Positions 55,394 through 64,000 are shown, counted from the first letter of the stretch. The stretch is 64,000 nt of DNA from Paraburkholderia tuberum STM678 (GCF_902833905.1 NZ_CADFGP010000019.1:80964-144963); one strand, 5' to 3'. Program-made: numbers and translations. The notes: generated by a model from the letters alone, not told the origin.

Positions 55394-56152
55394 ATGAGCC
55401 GAATGACGCATCGTTTCTCCTGGCTGCGGTTTGCCGCAGCGGCCTGCGTCGCAGGCACGGCCCTCACGGCCGTGCCCGCCCATGCGGGCATTTTCGACGA
55501 CGATCAGGCCCGCCAGGCCATTCTCGATCTGCGCTCGAAGACCGATAGTCTGTCGAGCCAGCTATCGGCGGCGCAACGCACGATCCTCGATCAGTCCAAC
55601 CGTCTCGACCAGCTCAACCAGCAGGTCGCGACGCTGCGCGGACAGAACGAGGACATGGCGAACCAGCTCACGACGCTGCAAAAGCAGCAGAAGGACTACT
55701 ACACCGATCTCGACACGCGCCTGAAGAAATTCGAGCCGCAGCAACAGACGGTGGACGGCGTCCAGGGCGAGGTGCAGCCGGGTGAGACCGATGCGTTCAA
55801 CGCGGCTTCACAGCAATTCCGCAGCGGCGACTTCAAGAACGCGGCGGCATCGTTCCGCAGCTTCATCTCCAAATATCCGAACAGCCCCTATCAGCCGACC
55901 GCGCAATACTGGCTCGGCAACGCGCTGTATGCACTGCGCGACTACAAGGGTTCGACGGCGGTCTGGCAAGGTGTCGTGAAGAACTATCCGCAGCATCCAC
56001 GTGCACCGGAAGCGCTGCTCGCGATCGCGAACAATCAGCTCGAACAAGGCCAGAAGGCCGCGGCGAAAAAGACGCTCGAGCAGATCGTCGCGCAATACGC
56101 CGGCTCGGACGTCGCGCAGTCGGCCCAGAACAAGCTGTCGCAGATCAAGTAG
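55394..56152 (+). CDS. cpoB: cell division coordinator CpoB
   Basis: The 252-residue periplasmic protein has a signal peptide (cleavage near AHA|GIF), a coiled-coil segment (about 40-120) and TPR repeats at the C-terminus (about 135-250) with AQYWLGNALYALRDY and EALLAIANNQLEQGQ. It modulates PBP1B and links peptidoglycan synthesis with Tol-Pal constriction. It is the last gene of the operon. Confidence 0.92.
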   Translation: MSRMTHRFSWLRFAAAACVAGTALTAVPAHAGIFDDDQARQAILDLRSKTDSLSSQLSAAQRTILDQSNRLDQLNQQVATLRGQNEDMANQLTTLQKQQKDYYTDLDTRLKKFEPQQQTVDGVQGEVQPGETDAFNAASQQFRSGDFKNAAASFRSFISKYPNSPYQPTAQYWLGNALYALRDYKGSTAVWQGVVKNYPQHPRAPEALLAIANNQLEQGQKAAAKKTLEQIVAQYAGSDVAQSAQNKLSQIK

Positions 56153-56239
56153 ATCGTGATGTCGGATTGATGACGTTTTGATGTAATTGGCAGTAACGCG
56201 CAGTGTCCGAAGTGATAGCCACGCGCGCCTCTCGCTGGA

Positions 56240-56274
56240 AAGCCCGGGTAGTAATGCCCGGACTTTTCATTTTG
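56240..56274 (+). terminator. terminator of the tol-pal operon
   Basis: The inverted repeat pairs AAGCCCGGG with CCCGGACTT (one mismatch) around an 8-base loop and is followed by TT-rich sequence. It lies 87 bases past cpoB and about 60 bases before the tRNA. Confidence 0.6.
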
Positions 56275-56335
56275 GGCGACGGTCTTGCTGAGTTGACAGG
56301 GCATTGGTGCGCCGATATAATTTCGCTTCTCTTTT

Positions 56336-56411
56336 GGGTCGTTAGCTCAGCTGGTAGAGCAGCGGACTTTTAATCCGTTGGTCACAGGTTCGAATCCCGT
56401 ACGGCCTACCA
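56336..56411 (+). tRNA. tRNA-Lys (anticodon TTT)
   Basis: A 76-base cloverleaf is visible with acceptor arms GGGTCGT and ACGGCCT, D-arm TTAGCTCAGCTGGTAGAGCA, anticodon TTT in a CTTTTAA loop, T-arm GGTTCGAATCCC and an encoded CCA end. The first and fourth acceptor pairs are G-U wobbles. Accessory DNA starts just downstream, so the 3' end of this gene is a likely integration site. Confidence 0.95.
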
Positions 56412-56418
56412 AAGATTT

Positions 56419-56448
56419 AAAGGGCTCAGCGCAAGCTGGGCCCTTTTT
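56419..56448 (+). terminator. rho-independent terminator of tRNA-Lys
   Basis: A 12-bp stem with a GCAA tetraloop pairs AAAGGGCTCAGC with GCTGGGCCCTTT and runs into TTTTT. Confidence 0.9.
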
Positions 56449-56630
56449 CTTTGCTCCGCAAAGCTCATCGTGCGCCGTCTGTAGACTTGGCATCGACACC
56501 AGCTGAGTCCACCTTGACAGATACTACCTGGCCTGCTTACCCGCCAGCACCTTCTTAACCGCCTCGCAGATTACGTTTGGTCAGCAAACACCGATTCCGG
56601 CACGATTGGGGCCACAGGCAACGGCATCTT

Positions 56631-57188
56631 TCACGACAGAACCCGCGCCATACCCCGGCGAATCGCCTCCTCATCACTGACCCGATCGCCCAAACACACC
56701 GGAAAGTAGTGCTGCGTTTTCACGCCCAACGCAGGGAACTCGAATCCAAGGTGCTCGCCGACCAATCGAAGCAACGCGATGTCCAACTCTAATCGCCGAG
56801 ATTCCCATTCCTTCACACGGTCTTTCCACTCGTCCGACGACGCCGTGTCGAAATAATGCAACAGTTCGCGCCATGCCTCGTTGATCTTTTTTAGCGGGCC
56901 TTTGGCACGGTAAAACGCTATCGGGATGCTGTTGAGCGCCTCCACTCGCACAGGCGCAAGCCACGTTGAGCGGTTCGCCATAAGGATATGAAACGCACGC
57001 TCGTGCAACCCACGCTTCGGCTTAAGATCATCGACCTTACATTGCGCGCGGAGCGCAAAAACCGGTCCAAAAAACGTCGCAAAAACTATAGCGAGATCGG
57101 TCAATCTCACGGAGAAATCGAAGCCTATACGGCCCCCAATCGCGAACAGGCGGATTCTGGCACGCCGCACCGGCCGCACCGAACCCAT
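56631..57188 (-). CDS. membrane-anchored protein, DUF6680-like
   Basis: The 185-residue protein has a hydrophobic N-terminal segment near residues 30-45 (LAIVFATFFGPVFALRA) and a soluble region with HERAFHILMANR and LLHYFDTA patterns. I recognise it only as a family often found in accessory regions; function is unknown. It is the last of four co-directional genes behind the higB-like toxin. A GTG at 57110 is an alternative start. Confidence 0.6.
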   Translation of the reverse strand: MGSVRPVRRARIRLFAIGGRIGFDFSVRLTDLAIVFATFFGPVFALRAQCKVDDLKPKRGLHERAFHILMANRSTWLAPVRVEALNSIPIAFYRAKGPLKKINEAWRELLHYFDTASSDEWKDRVKEWESRRLELDIALLRLVGEHLGFEFPALGVKTQHYFPVCLGDRVSDEEAIRRGMARVLS

Positions 57189-57209
57189 CTTGTCAGGTCT
57201 ACGCGAACG

Positions 57210-57677
57210 TCACGCAACGCGCTTCGCCAACTCAAGTTCTTCCAAGTCGAGCGTGAAGTCGAAAACAATTTGGATCGGCTCGGTCGGCTTCCTGTTTTCG
57301 TTATAGCTGTCCCCGTCCGCCTTCAGTTGCTTGCAATCGCCCAAAATTTGAACTCGCCGTTGCTGGAATGCCAGCTTCATGTGTTCATGCGACGCGGTGC
57401 GAATGTCATCCCAAAGCACGAATTGCTCCGAGCCTTGTCCATACGTCGCCGCATGCTTGGTGCGAATCCGTCGTCCCTGCGGATCCGTCACGTGCTCGTC
57501 CCGCATAGCACGCGCAAGATGGTCAGCACATTGACTCACGACCGCTGAGGGCTGGGGCTTCCATTTCCCTTGGTCCACCGCCCACTGCGCTATGTCACGC
57601 GTCGATGCCGGCCACTTCTTGCCTGCCGCTTGATACTCACGAACAAGCTCCTGCATGTGTTCGCTATAGGTTGCCAT
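57210..57677 (-). CDS. unknown accessory-region protein
   Basis: The 155-residue soluble protein starts MATYSEHMQELVREYQ behind an AAGGGAG site. No domain is recognised. It lies 15 bases after the antitoxin-protease gene and 21 bases before the membrane-protein gene. Confidence 0.6.
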   Translation of the reverse strand: MATYSEHMQELVREYQAAGKKWPASTRDIAQWAVDQGKWKPQPSAVVSQCADHLARAMRDEHVTDPQGRRIRTKHAATYGQGSEQFVLWDDIRTASHEHMKLAFQQRRVQILGDCKQLKADGDSYNENRKPTEPIQIVFDFTLDLEELELAKRVA

Positions 57678-57692
57678 CTTGGACTCCCTTCT

Positions 57693-58814
57693 TCAAAGGT
57701 CGGCTGGTAAGACACTGCCGAAGCCATCTGTTAACGCAGGTCCAACTATGTACTCTCGGACCTTTTCCAAATATTTTCGGTGAAACTGCCAAGGCACCAG
57801 CCGGCGGTTCTGCAACTGGCCGACAACAATCCCAGGATGCACCCTGAGTCTCTTCGCGAACCCTAAAATTTTCTGATCCGTGAACAGCGGATGCACTCTT
57901 GCGATAAATCCGTCCAGCTCATTCTTCGGGATTGAAAATTCAGCCGCAGCATCGTTCGCGCGCTTCTCGATTACCGGAAGCTCGACTTCATCATTGGACA
58001 ACATGTCTATCTCGACTATGGGCGCAGACTGGCCCTCGCCATGAGCGATATGATCGAGTTCATGCAGCAACGTGTGCCAAAAATTATCGACTCTATCGAA
58101 TCGCAACGACAATGCAATTACCGGCGCGTCTTTCGCCAACCAAAAGCAAGCACCGTCGATCTTAGAGCCCGGCAACGCCTCCACGACGACCAAGCGGACA
58201 CCCGCTCTCGCAAGCAGAACCGGAACATTTCGTACGCTGTCGACAAACTCCAAGCACTCTCGCAACTCTTGCATCACGCCTGAGAGTTTTGATTGCGTAA
58301 ATTTCTCAGCCGAAACGGCGCGTGCAATCTTTCCGGCACGGATCAACCAAGCGACTTGCTGAATTGAAACGTCTTCATACGACGTTTTACGAGCAGCGTG
58401 AGGAAAGGCAGGTCTCTCGTCCAAAGACGCCGTACCGAAATAGTTCAAAAACTGCGTTTCTAGAAGGTCTAGGCTATTTGACGCCTCCACCCACCCCCGC
58501 TTAATCATCTCTCGAACGGGGAACAAGTTATACAGTTTGGCCCGTCGAGAAATTGTGTTCGGCTCGCTCCTGACTTTGGACAGCTGATATTGACTCTCCA
58601 AGTTCATCCAGAATTCGGCACCGGTGCCAAGCGCCTCCCCGAGCGCGACCGCTGTCTCCGGCGTAATAGCCCGCTTTCCGGCCATAACCTCGCTAACAAC
58701 ACGGGAGGGACGCCCCATAATCTCCGCAAGCTCGACTTGCGACCATCCCCGCGCTTCCAATTCTTCCCTCAAGAATTCGCCGGGCGGAAACACCTCAGCA
58801 ACGTTCTTTGACAT
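57693..58814 (-). CDS. higA: HigA-type antitoxin fused to an ImmA/IrrE-like metallopeptidase
   Basis: The 373-residue protein has an N-terminal HTH_XRE domain (about 14-70; VELAEIMGRPSRVVSEVMAG), as in HigA antitoxins. A long second part contains the zinc metallopeptidase motif HTLLHELDHIAHGE (HExxH with His251, Glu252, His255). ImmA/IrrE proteases cleave a repressor or control stress responses. The gene follows the toxin gene by 20 bases, as in higBA pairs, so it acts as antitoxin and autorepressor. The fused protease may regulate it by self-cleavage or partner cleavage (inference). A GAGGC site precedes the ATG. Confidence 0.82.
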   Translation of the reverse strand: MSKNVAEVFPPGEFLREELEARGWSQVELAEIMGRPSRVVSEVMAGKRAITPETAVALGEALGTGAEFWMNLESQYQLSKVRSEPNTISRRAKLYNLFPVREMIKRGWVEASNSLDLLETQFLNYFGTASLDERPAFPHAARKTSYEDVSIQQVAWLIRAGKIARAVSAEKFTQSKLSGVMQELRECLEFVDSVRNVPVLLARAGVRLVVVEALPGSKIDGACFWLAKDAPVIALSLRFDRVDNFWHTLLHELDHIAHGEGQSAPIVEIDMLSNDEVELPVIEKRANDAAAEFSIPKNELDGFIARVHPLFTDQKILGFAKRLRVHPGIVVGQLQNRRLVPWQFHRKYLEKVREYIVGPALTDGFGSVLPADL

Positions 58815-58834
58815 GATAGCCTCAGCAATTAAAC

Positions 58835-59131
58835 CTAATGGTAGTCTTCAATTCCGATCACAACGACGATCTTCCCCGATGGCTGCTTCTTAAACTCCAA
58901 GATCAAACGCCACTGATCATTCAGCCTCATCGAGTACTGTCCAGCACGATCGCCCTTCAGTTTTTCGAAATGTAGTGACTTGAGCGCATAGAACGTTCGC
59001 TCGTCATCTGCGGCGTCGATCGCCTGGATGCGCATCCTAAATTTGGTGATAACCGCGACCGAGTAACCGGCCGTGAATCCGCCGTCGCATGCCAAACGCT
59101 CAAGGTCCGCGCTCCTGTATTCGATTTCCAT
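58835..59131 (-). CDS. higB: HigB/RelE-like toxin
   Basis: The 98-residue protein has the RelE/HigB fold pattern, with a late QWRLILEFKKQPSG stretch, conserved basic residues and the C-terminal VVVIGIEDYH. HigB toxins cleave mRNA at the ribosome. It is the first gene of the pair, as in most higBA loci. A 17-bp palindrome lies 34 bases upstream. Confidence 0.85.
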   Translation of the reverse strand: MEIEYRSADLERLACDGGFTAGYSVAVITKFRMRIQAIDAADDERTFYALKSLHFEKLKGDRAGQYSMRLNDQWRLILEFKKQPSGKIVVVIGIEDYH

Positions 59132-59165
59132 TCTATGTCTGATGCGTGTGGATCGAAATTACACG

Positions 59166-59182
59166 TTTACACTTTGTGTAAA
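59166..59182. promoter_or_regulatory. 17-bp palindrome upstream of higB, probable HigA operator
   Basis: Arms TTTACAC and GTGTAAA pair perfectly around TTT. A TGTAAT box follows on the minus strand, overlapping the expected promoter of the toxin-antitoxin operon. Confidence 0.7.
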
Positions 59183-59279
59183 GTGTACGATCATACGGCT
59201 GCCGACGCAAGCTTTTCTGAGCAACTTGCGCCAGCGGACGCGGACGGAGACCGAAACCCCGCATCCTTAGCGGCTTATC

Positions 59280-59656
59280 ATGCCACCCCATTTTTTGGGC
59301 GCAGCTTGGATCAGTTCAACTTCGGGCGCTCGCGTCGTAAATCCGGACAAAATCTCAAACCTGTTGGAGGCAGTTGTGCAAGAAGGCAGTCATCGTATTC
59401 CGTACGCTCGTTACCTCAAAGACTGGACGTATGGCAAAGACGCGGCAGAGCGGCTGCAAGCCGAAGGGGAGCGCATCGAACCATCCGAGTACAGGCCCGA
59501 GATGGAAAGCAGAATATTTTGCCCCGAGTGCACGACGCCGCTCAGTCGTGCGCCGAAAAATGCAGACCTTTTCACTAACAGCCGGACAGCCCATTTCCGT
59601 CACAAACCAGCACATAGGCTCGTACCATGCGCACTGCGGACCTCCCGCGGCGCTGG
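59280..59656 (+). pseudogene. 5' half of a gene split by an IS110-family element
   Basis: The frame encodes about 126 residues, including a zinc-ribbon-like ESRIFCPECTTPLSR and a TAHFRHKPAHRL segment, a CoiA-like N-terminal pattern. It continues in frame at 61172 if the IS is removed (Ala-Gly-Arg-Ser-Tyr). Function is unknown. Confidence 0.65.
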
Positions 59657-61171
59657 GCCTGATATGACTTTCCGTGTCAATCGGGATCGGTTTTCGCTTT
59701 TCTCTGGTAGGCACATGAATTTCCTGGAGGCGGCGTAGCAGTAAGTCTCGACGGTGGATCGCACTGATATCCGCGGGTTGGTTACCGCATTACAGAGGTC
59801 CGCCCCTTGAGCCTGCCGCCATCTAAAGCCGCAAATCGAATGATGTCCGTTGCATAGTCCAACCGCGGGTTGCTCGGGTGCCGGGCTACGCCGCCTTCAG
59901 GAAACTCGTCGAATCTGTGTAGCAAAGCTCAGCGGTACGCGGGCCGCTCGTTTCGCGTTACGGCGAGCGACATCGCGAGCTTGCTGATGTCCCAGATGAA
60001 CCCCGCAAGTTCGCGTGCGACGGCGACGACAGCGATGTTCACATTCTTGCCGCGTGCTGCCAGCTTGCGATATCGGCGGCAGAGTCGGACCTGTGCGTCC
60101 CAGGTCAAGGATGCGTTTGGGAATGCCTTCATGTCGGCGCTGAATTTCCGGACTCACGCGTGCCGGGTATCTGTAGCTCCAGGCGGCCTCGACGAGCAGC
60201 TTTCTTGCATAGCTGTTGCCGTTCTTCGTGATGCTGCCCTGACGCCGCCGCTCACCCGAAGAATGTTCTGAGGGCGTCACGCCCAGCCAGGCCATCAGTT
60301 GGCGCGGGTGCTCAAAGCGGGAGAGGTCCCCCAATTCGGAGAGCATGCCCACGGCGGTGATGAACTGTATGCCGCGCATGGTCTGCAGACCGAGAATGGC
60401 CGGATAAAATCGCCAGCCGACGACAGGTTCGTGCAAGGTCGCCTCGAGGCGCTCACATTGCGCAAACCTGTCTTCAATCGTGCGACGGCACTCGTCGAAG
60501 GCCAGTTGCTGCCAGTGGTTTGGGAATGCAAATACGCTTATCCATCGCCGGTGCGCGGGACCCCAGTTGGCGTTACCTGAGTAGCGGACTCCATGCGATA
60601 GCAGGAAGGACTTCAATCGCTGGCGGGCCTGTCTGAGATCTGCTTTCGCTGCCGCCCATGCGCGCGCCAGGTCCCGGAACGCCTCATCTTCAACATCCGG
60701 CACGTGTACCGCTGACAGGTCGCCAGCGCGCAGTGCGCGTACGAGCTTGACCGCGTCGCGCCGGTCCGTCTTGACTCGCTCGCCCGGTTTCTTCGGAATC
60801 AGGGACGGCGCGCATACCACGCAGTCGAATCCTCTTTCAACGAGTTCCCTGTAGAGTCCGTAGCCACAGGGGCCGGCTTCATAGACAACGCGGACATGGC
60901 GCGCCTTCGACTGAACACGCTTGCATAGGCGATCGATATCCGCCTTCTGCGTTCCTATCTTGCCCAACAGTTCCACGTCGCCCATATCGATCGCGTACGC
61001 CACCGTGATCGACTCCTTGTGAACATCCAGACCGACAAACACCGTGCTATCGTGGTTCACGCTGGCCTCCGCGCTGGAAATCGCCGGGGTGTGCCCTGTG
61101 CACATCGTGCGGCTCTGGCAGTGATGCTGACCCGCGTTTGGTTCCTCACGGCGGGCCAGCCGCTGACTCAC
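59657..61171. mobile_element. IS110-family insertion sequence, transposase frameshifted
   Basis: About 1.5 kb lies between the halves of a split gene. The boundaries are inferred by restoring the reading frame, with GG at each side. The transposase it carries is of the IS110/IS1111 type and is broken by a frameshift. No terminal inverted repeats are expected in this family. Confidence 0.75.
59929..61060 (-). pseudogene. IS110-family transposase, frameshifted
   Basis: The N-terminal DEDD domain begins HDSTVFVGLDVHKESITVAY after a GTG start at 61060 with a GGAGG ribosome site. The transposase_20 C-terminal domain (GIQFITAVGMLSELGDLSRF, PSEHSSGERR) is present. Beyond EIQRRHEGIPK the frame is lost near 60115, and the rest (SLTWDAQVRLCRRYRKL to RPAYR) is in a second frame ending at 59929. 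The enzyme is probably inactive. Confidence 0.8.
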
Positions 61172-61816
61172 GGAAGGTCATACTGCCTAAACTACTTCTC
61201 CGAAGAGGAAATGCGGCAAGCCGTTCAAAATTCCGACCTAGCGATCATGAGCGGCTGGCAAAATACGCCGCCCGATCAAGCAATTGACGAAACGGATGCT
61301 GACGCAGTGTTCGATCAGACACAGATAATCGATCCAGACGGTCCGCCAACAGAAGTGCCTCTCGGTAGACATACAGGCGAACGCTTCCTTTTACCGAGCA
61401 AGCTGTCGACGGTCTTGGCTATCTGCCGAAACTTCGACAAGAATCTTGATCGCGCTTTTTTCTTCCCCGACAGCCAATACCCTGTCCGCTTAACCGACAA
61501 GCTGTTCGATATTGCATTGGTGAATGAAGATCCGCCGACGCAATCGCATCTGTTCTTCGGCCGGATACGGACGCTCTCCCGCGTCAACTTTCGCGACAAG
61601 TTCACCTTGGTGTCTGATGAAGATGTGCAGGTAAAGGTGTACGCGTGGCCGACGCACAACGACCGAAAACACATCACCAGAACCTCTGAAGGGCGAGTAT
61701 TACTTTTTTACGGTGAGCTTTATCGTGAGAACGACGGCATCCTCGCGTGCAAAGTTGATGACTGGGGAGCGTACAGCCTGTTACCCGAAAAATACGAACA
61801 CTGCTTGCCCGACTGA
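61172..61816 (+). pseudogene. 3' half of the split gene
   Basis: The frame continues from the 5' half after the IS with GRSYCLNYFSEEEMRQAV and ends LPEKYEHCLPD. It is about 214 residues long. Joined with the 5' half it would give a protein of about 340 residues of unknown function. Confidence 0.65.
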
Positions 61817-61817
61817 C

Positions 61818-61925
61818 TCAACGAGTCGGATCAACCTTATCGCCTTTGCGCTCCCGAACGTAATGCTCGGTCATCTTCAGCGAGCGATGGCCGAGCCGCT
61901 TCTTCCCGCCCGCCTCAACGTAGCC
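61818..61925 (-). pseudogene. C-terminal remnant of a tyrosine recombinase (integrase)
   Basis: Thirty-five codons before a TGA encode the catalytic C-terminal end of a phage-type integrase: AGGKKRLGHRSLKMTEHYVR (catalytic His-Arg and the nucleophile Tyr) and a basic tail ending in KGDKVDPTR. Upstream the frame is cut by a stop two codons further on. It is convergent with the split gene. Confidence 0.7.
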
Positions 61926-62132
61926 TTCCGTTCAGGCACTGCCCTCCGCCCTCCAACGCCGCCAAAGAACACCAGGCATCCCGCAACGACATCGCGCCAA
62001 CGCGCCAGCGCATTCTTATCTTTTTAGTAATTTTCGATTCATGTTTGTGCCACGGGTGGTTTGTAGCCTCGCGACTTGCAATACCGGCTGCAACTTTCAA
62101 AAAATTTCACCCACCCTACTCAAACACACAGA
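61926..62132. other. intergenic stretch before the lipoprotein gene
   Basis: No gene or repeat of the tRNA-Lys 3' end is seen here. It may hold the right boundary of the accessory region. Confidence 0.4.
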
Positions 62133-63875
62133 ATGCAAACCACCCTGAAGGCGCTTCCGATCGCGGTTCTGATCTCCGCCATCTACGGCTGCGGCGGCAG
62201 CACCCAAAACCCGTCGAGCACGAGCGCGCCGCAAGGCACCACGAGCAGCACCCCGGCCACGACGACGACGCCCTCGACTTCCGCCAGCAACTACACGGCT
62301 GGCAACCTGCTGATCTCGCGCACGGCCTATGATCCGGCGTACGTCGTGAGCGGCACGCTGCCTTATAACGCGACGCCCACGACCACCAATGCATCGCCCG
62401 TGACGGCCGTCACGCCCGGCGGCTTTCCGAACGTGTTCACCAACGATTCGAACGACGCCAACTTCGGCGTGACGTCGGAAGCGTATCTGGATCAGTGGGC
62501 ACCGAACGCGACGAGCCCGTCGCAAACGTTGGACATCACCGCGCAGGCCGCGAAAAGCAACGTGAATTTCGCCACCAGCTTCGCCTCGAAGTCGGAGCTC
62601 GCGCTGAACGTGTCGCTGGATCAGAAATCGCTGACCTTCACCGGCTACAACGCGTCGATCGACCAGCTCGATATCTCAAACACGAATACGCCAGGCGTGG
62701 TCGACACGACGAATACCGACGTCGCAACGCCTACCTACCGTACCGTCGCGCAGCTGAATTTCGCCGATAACAGCCTGTCGTTCACGAACACCAACGCGTA
62801 CGCCGGCAACAACAGCCGCGCGGCCGTGCTCGCCAACGGCATGTACTACATCGTCGGCAATGCCGGCAATTCGGGCAAGAATCCGAAGCCGACGACGGCC
62901 CAGCTCGACATGCTGACGATGAACACCGGCGTGCAAAGCATCGCTCCGGGCAGCCAATGCGCGTTCACGCAAGTAATCGGCGCATTCCAGTCCGGCACGG
63001 GCACCGGCACGTACGCGGTTGCACCGGCTGGAACGGCGTGCTCGCTGGCGTCGATGGGTTCGATCACGGGCGGTAGCTCGACGGGCGACCAGTTCGGATT
63101 CTCGATCGCGAGCCTGCCGACCACGCCCGCAACGGCCGCCGACAAAACCGGCAAGGACGCCAACCTGCGCGGCCTGTTCGTCGGCCCGGACGGCACGATG
63201 TATGTCTCCAAGGGCAGCGGCGGCAACGGCGTGAACACCGTGTACCAGGTCGGCGCGACCGCTGCGCTCGCCAACGGCGGCAAGTTGCCGCAAAACGCCG
63301 CGATGACGATCGTGCCTGGTTTCCCGACGGCCCTCGCGACCAACCTGACGGCGCTCACGTCACCTAGCCAGGTGACCGGCACGGTCTATCCGTTCGGCAT
63401 GTGGATCCCCGCGTCGAATCCGTCGATCATGTTCGTCGCCGACGAAGGCGACAGCACGCCGGGCGACCAGGTGAGCGGCAGCGGCGGCCTGTGGGTCTAT
63501 CAGAACCAGAACGGCACGTGGAAGCCGCTCGCCAACCTGACGACCGGCCTGAACCTCGGCACGGCCTACACGGTGACGGACACGACCGGCGCGTACGGTA
63601 CGAAGGGCGCGAGCTATACGACGACGCCTGACGGCTTGCGCAACATCACGGGCCAGGTCAACAGCGACGGTTCGTTCACGATCTACGCCGTGACCTCGAC
63701 GATCGGCAACAGCCTCGGCACCGCGTTCGATGCGGGCGCCGACTCGAACCAGCTCGTCAAGATCACCGTGGGCATCAACGGTTCGACGGTGAGCTCGGCG
63801 CAGGGCTTCACCGTGATGCAGACCGCGCCGTATGGCCAGGCGCTGCGCGGCGTCGCACTCGTGCCGAAGTCCTGA
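62133..63875 (+). CDS. large beta-propeller-like lipoprotein
   Basis: The 580-residue protein has a signal peptide ending with a lipobox-like IYGC (Cys20), a Ser/Thr-rich linker (residues about 21-55) and an Asn/Thr/Gly-rich body with repeated strands (LRGLFVGPDGTMYVSKG, FGMWIPASNPSIMFVAD). It resembles the propeller lipoprotein at 33886 in layout but is not a close copy. It is probably surface-exposed; function unknown. The ATG at 62133 is preferred because it starts the signal peptide. Confidence 0.75.
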   Translation: MQTTLKALPIAVLISAIYGCGGSTQNPSSTSAPQGTTSSTPATTTTPSTSASNYTAGNLLISRTAYDPAYVVSGTLPYNATPTTTNASPVTAVTPGGFPNVFTNDSNDANFGVTSEAYLDQWAPNATSPSQTLDITAQAAKSNVNFATSFASKSELALNVSLDQKSLTFTGYNASIDQLDISNTNTPGVVDTTNTDVATPTYRTVAQLNFADNSLSFTNTNAYAGNNSRAAVLANGMYYIVGNAGNSGKNPKPTTAQLDMLTMNTGVQSIAPGSQCAFTQVIGAFQSGTGTGTYAVAPAGTACSLASMGSITGGSSTGDQFGFSIASLPTTPATAADKTGKDANLRGLFVGPDGTMYVSKGSGGNGVNTVYQVGATAALANGGKLPQNAAMTIVPGFPTALATNLTALTSPSQVTGTVYPFGMWIPASNPSIMFVADEGDSTPGDQVSGSGGLWVYQNQNGTWKPLANLTTGLNLGTAYTVTDTTGAYGTKGASYTTTPDGLRNITGQVNSDGSFTIYAVTSTIGNSLGTAFDAGADSNQLVKITVGINGSTVSSAQGFTVMQTAPYGQALRGVALVPKS

Positions 63876-63890
63876 GCGGGTTAGTGGATT

Positions 63891-64000
63891 ATCGGGTAGG
63901 AGGCGGGGTTGCCCCCGCCGTCCTCCCACAACACCGGACGTACGGATCACGTATCCGGCGTTTCCTGACGACTGGATTGCTCCAGCGAGCTTCGTTTCGT
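63891..64000 (-). mobile_element. 3' end of a group IIC-like intron (domains V and VI), truncated by the window edge
   Basis: On the minus strand, positions 63962 to 63930 form a domain V hairpin (CGCCGGA pairing with TCCGGTG). The catalytic triad is CGC, as in group IIC introns, rather than AGC. Domain VI follows with a GGCGGGG/CCCCGCC stem, GCAA loop and a bulged A (position 63897) 7 bases from the 3' end CCCGAT. The intron body and its reverse transcriptase would lie beyond 64000. Confidence 0.75.

Noticed and set aside
56336..62132. A direct repeat of the tRNA-Lys 3' end that would mark the right end of an integrated island
   Set aside because: I looked for it near 61.8-62.1 kb and did not see it; the boundary is left open.
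1..64000. CRISPR array
   Set aside because: No set of regularly spaced repeats is visible.

Overview
The window is a chromosomal segment of a GC-rich beta-proteobacterium. The glyA-nrdR pair, the ybgC-tolQRA-tolB-pal-cpoB order, the hmgA-fahA tyrosine pair and the xdhABC purine operon all suggest Burkholderia or Paraburkholderia (inferred from gene content only).

Left part (1-9.8 kb): a TAXI-type solute-binding protein, a chromene-carboxylate isomerase-like protein, a LysR regulator, a xanthine dehydrogenase operon (xdhA-xdhB-xdhC, minus strand) whose XdhC lacks the usual N-terminal domain, and an MFS exporter.

9.85-24.6 kb: a surface polysaccharide cluster, almost all on the minus strand. 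It encodes an ATP-grasp ligase, a flavin N-monooxygenase-like protein, a polysaccharide deacetylase, three glycosyltransferases, a Wzc-type tyrosine kinase/chain-length protein, a Wzy-like polymerase or ligase, a Tat-exported beta-helix protein and a Wzx-like flippase. One small secreted protein is divergent from the kinase. The monooxygenase plus ATP-grasp pair suggests an unusual sugar decoration. No outer-membrane exporter or initiating glycosyltransferase is present.

25-44.3 kb: metabolic and accessory genes. They include a class V aminotransferase, a 2-hydroxyacid dehydrogenase, a ParB/sulfiredoxin-fold protein, an enoyl-CoA hydratase, two MFS transporters (one frameshifted), an orphan toxin-immunity-like pair, a beta-propeller lipoprotein, fahA-hmgA with tandem operator-like repeats upstream, a degenerate EAL protein, an IclR regulator next to gcdH, a 1-Cys peroxiredoxin and a three-gene DUF883/YqjE/DUF3318 membrane set.

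44.3-56.4 kb: conserved core. A minor-pilin operon (fimT-pilV-pilW-pilX-pilE) is followed by glyA-nrdR, an SDR gene and the complete Tol-Pal operon, which ends at a tRNA-Lys.

56.4-64 kb: lower-GC accessory DNA downstream of tRNA-Lys. It holds a HigB-like toxin with an antitoxin fused to an ImmA/IrrE protease, two co-directional unknown genes, a gene split by an IS110-family element, the last 35 codons of a tyrosine recombinase, a large lipoprotein, and at the right edge the 3' end (domains V and VI) of a group IIC-like intron.
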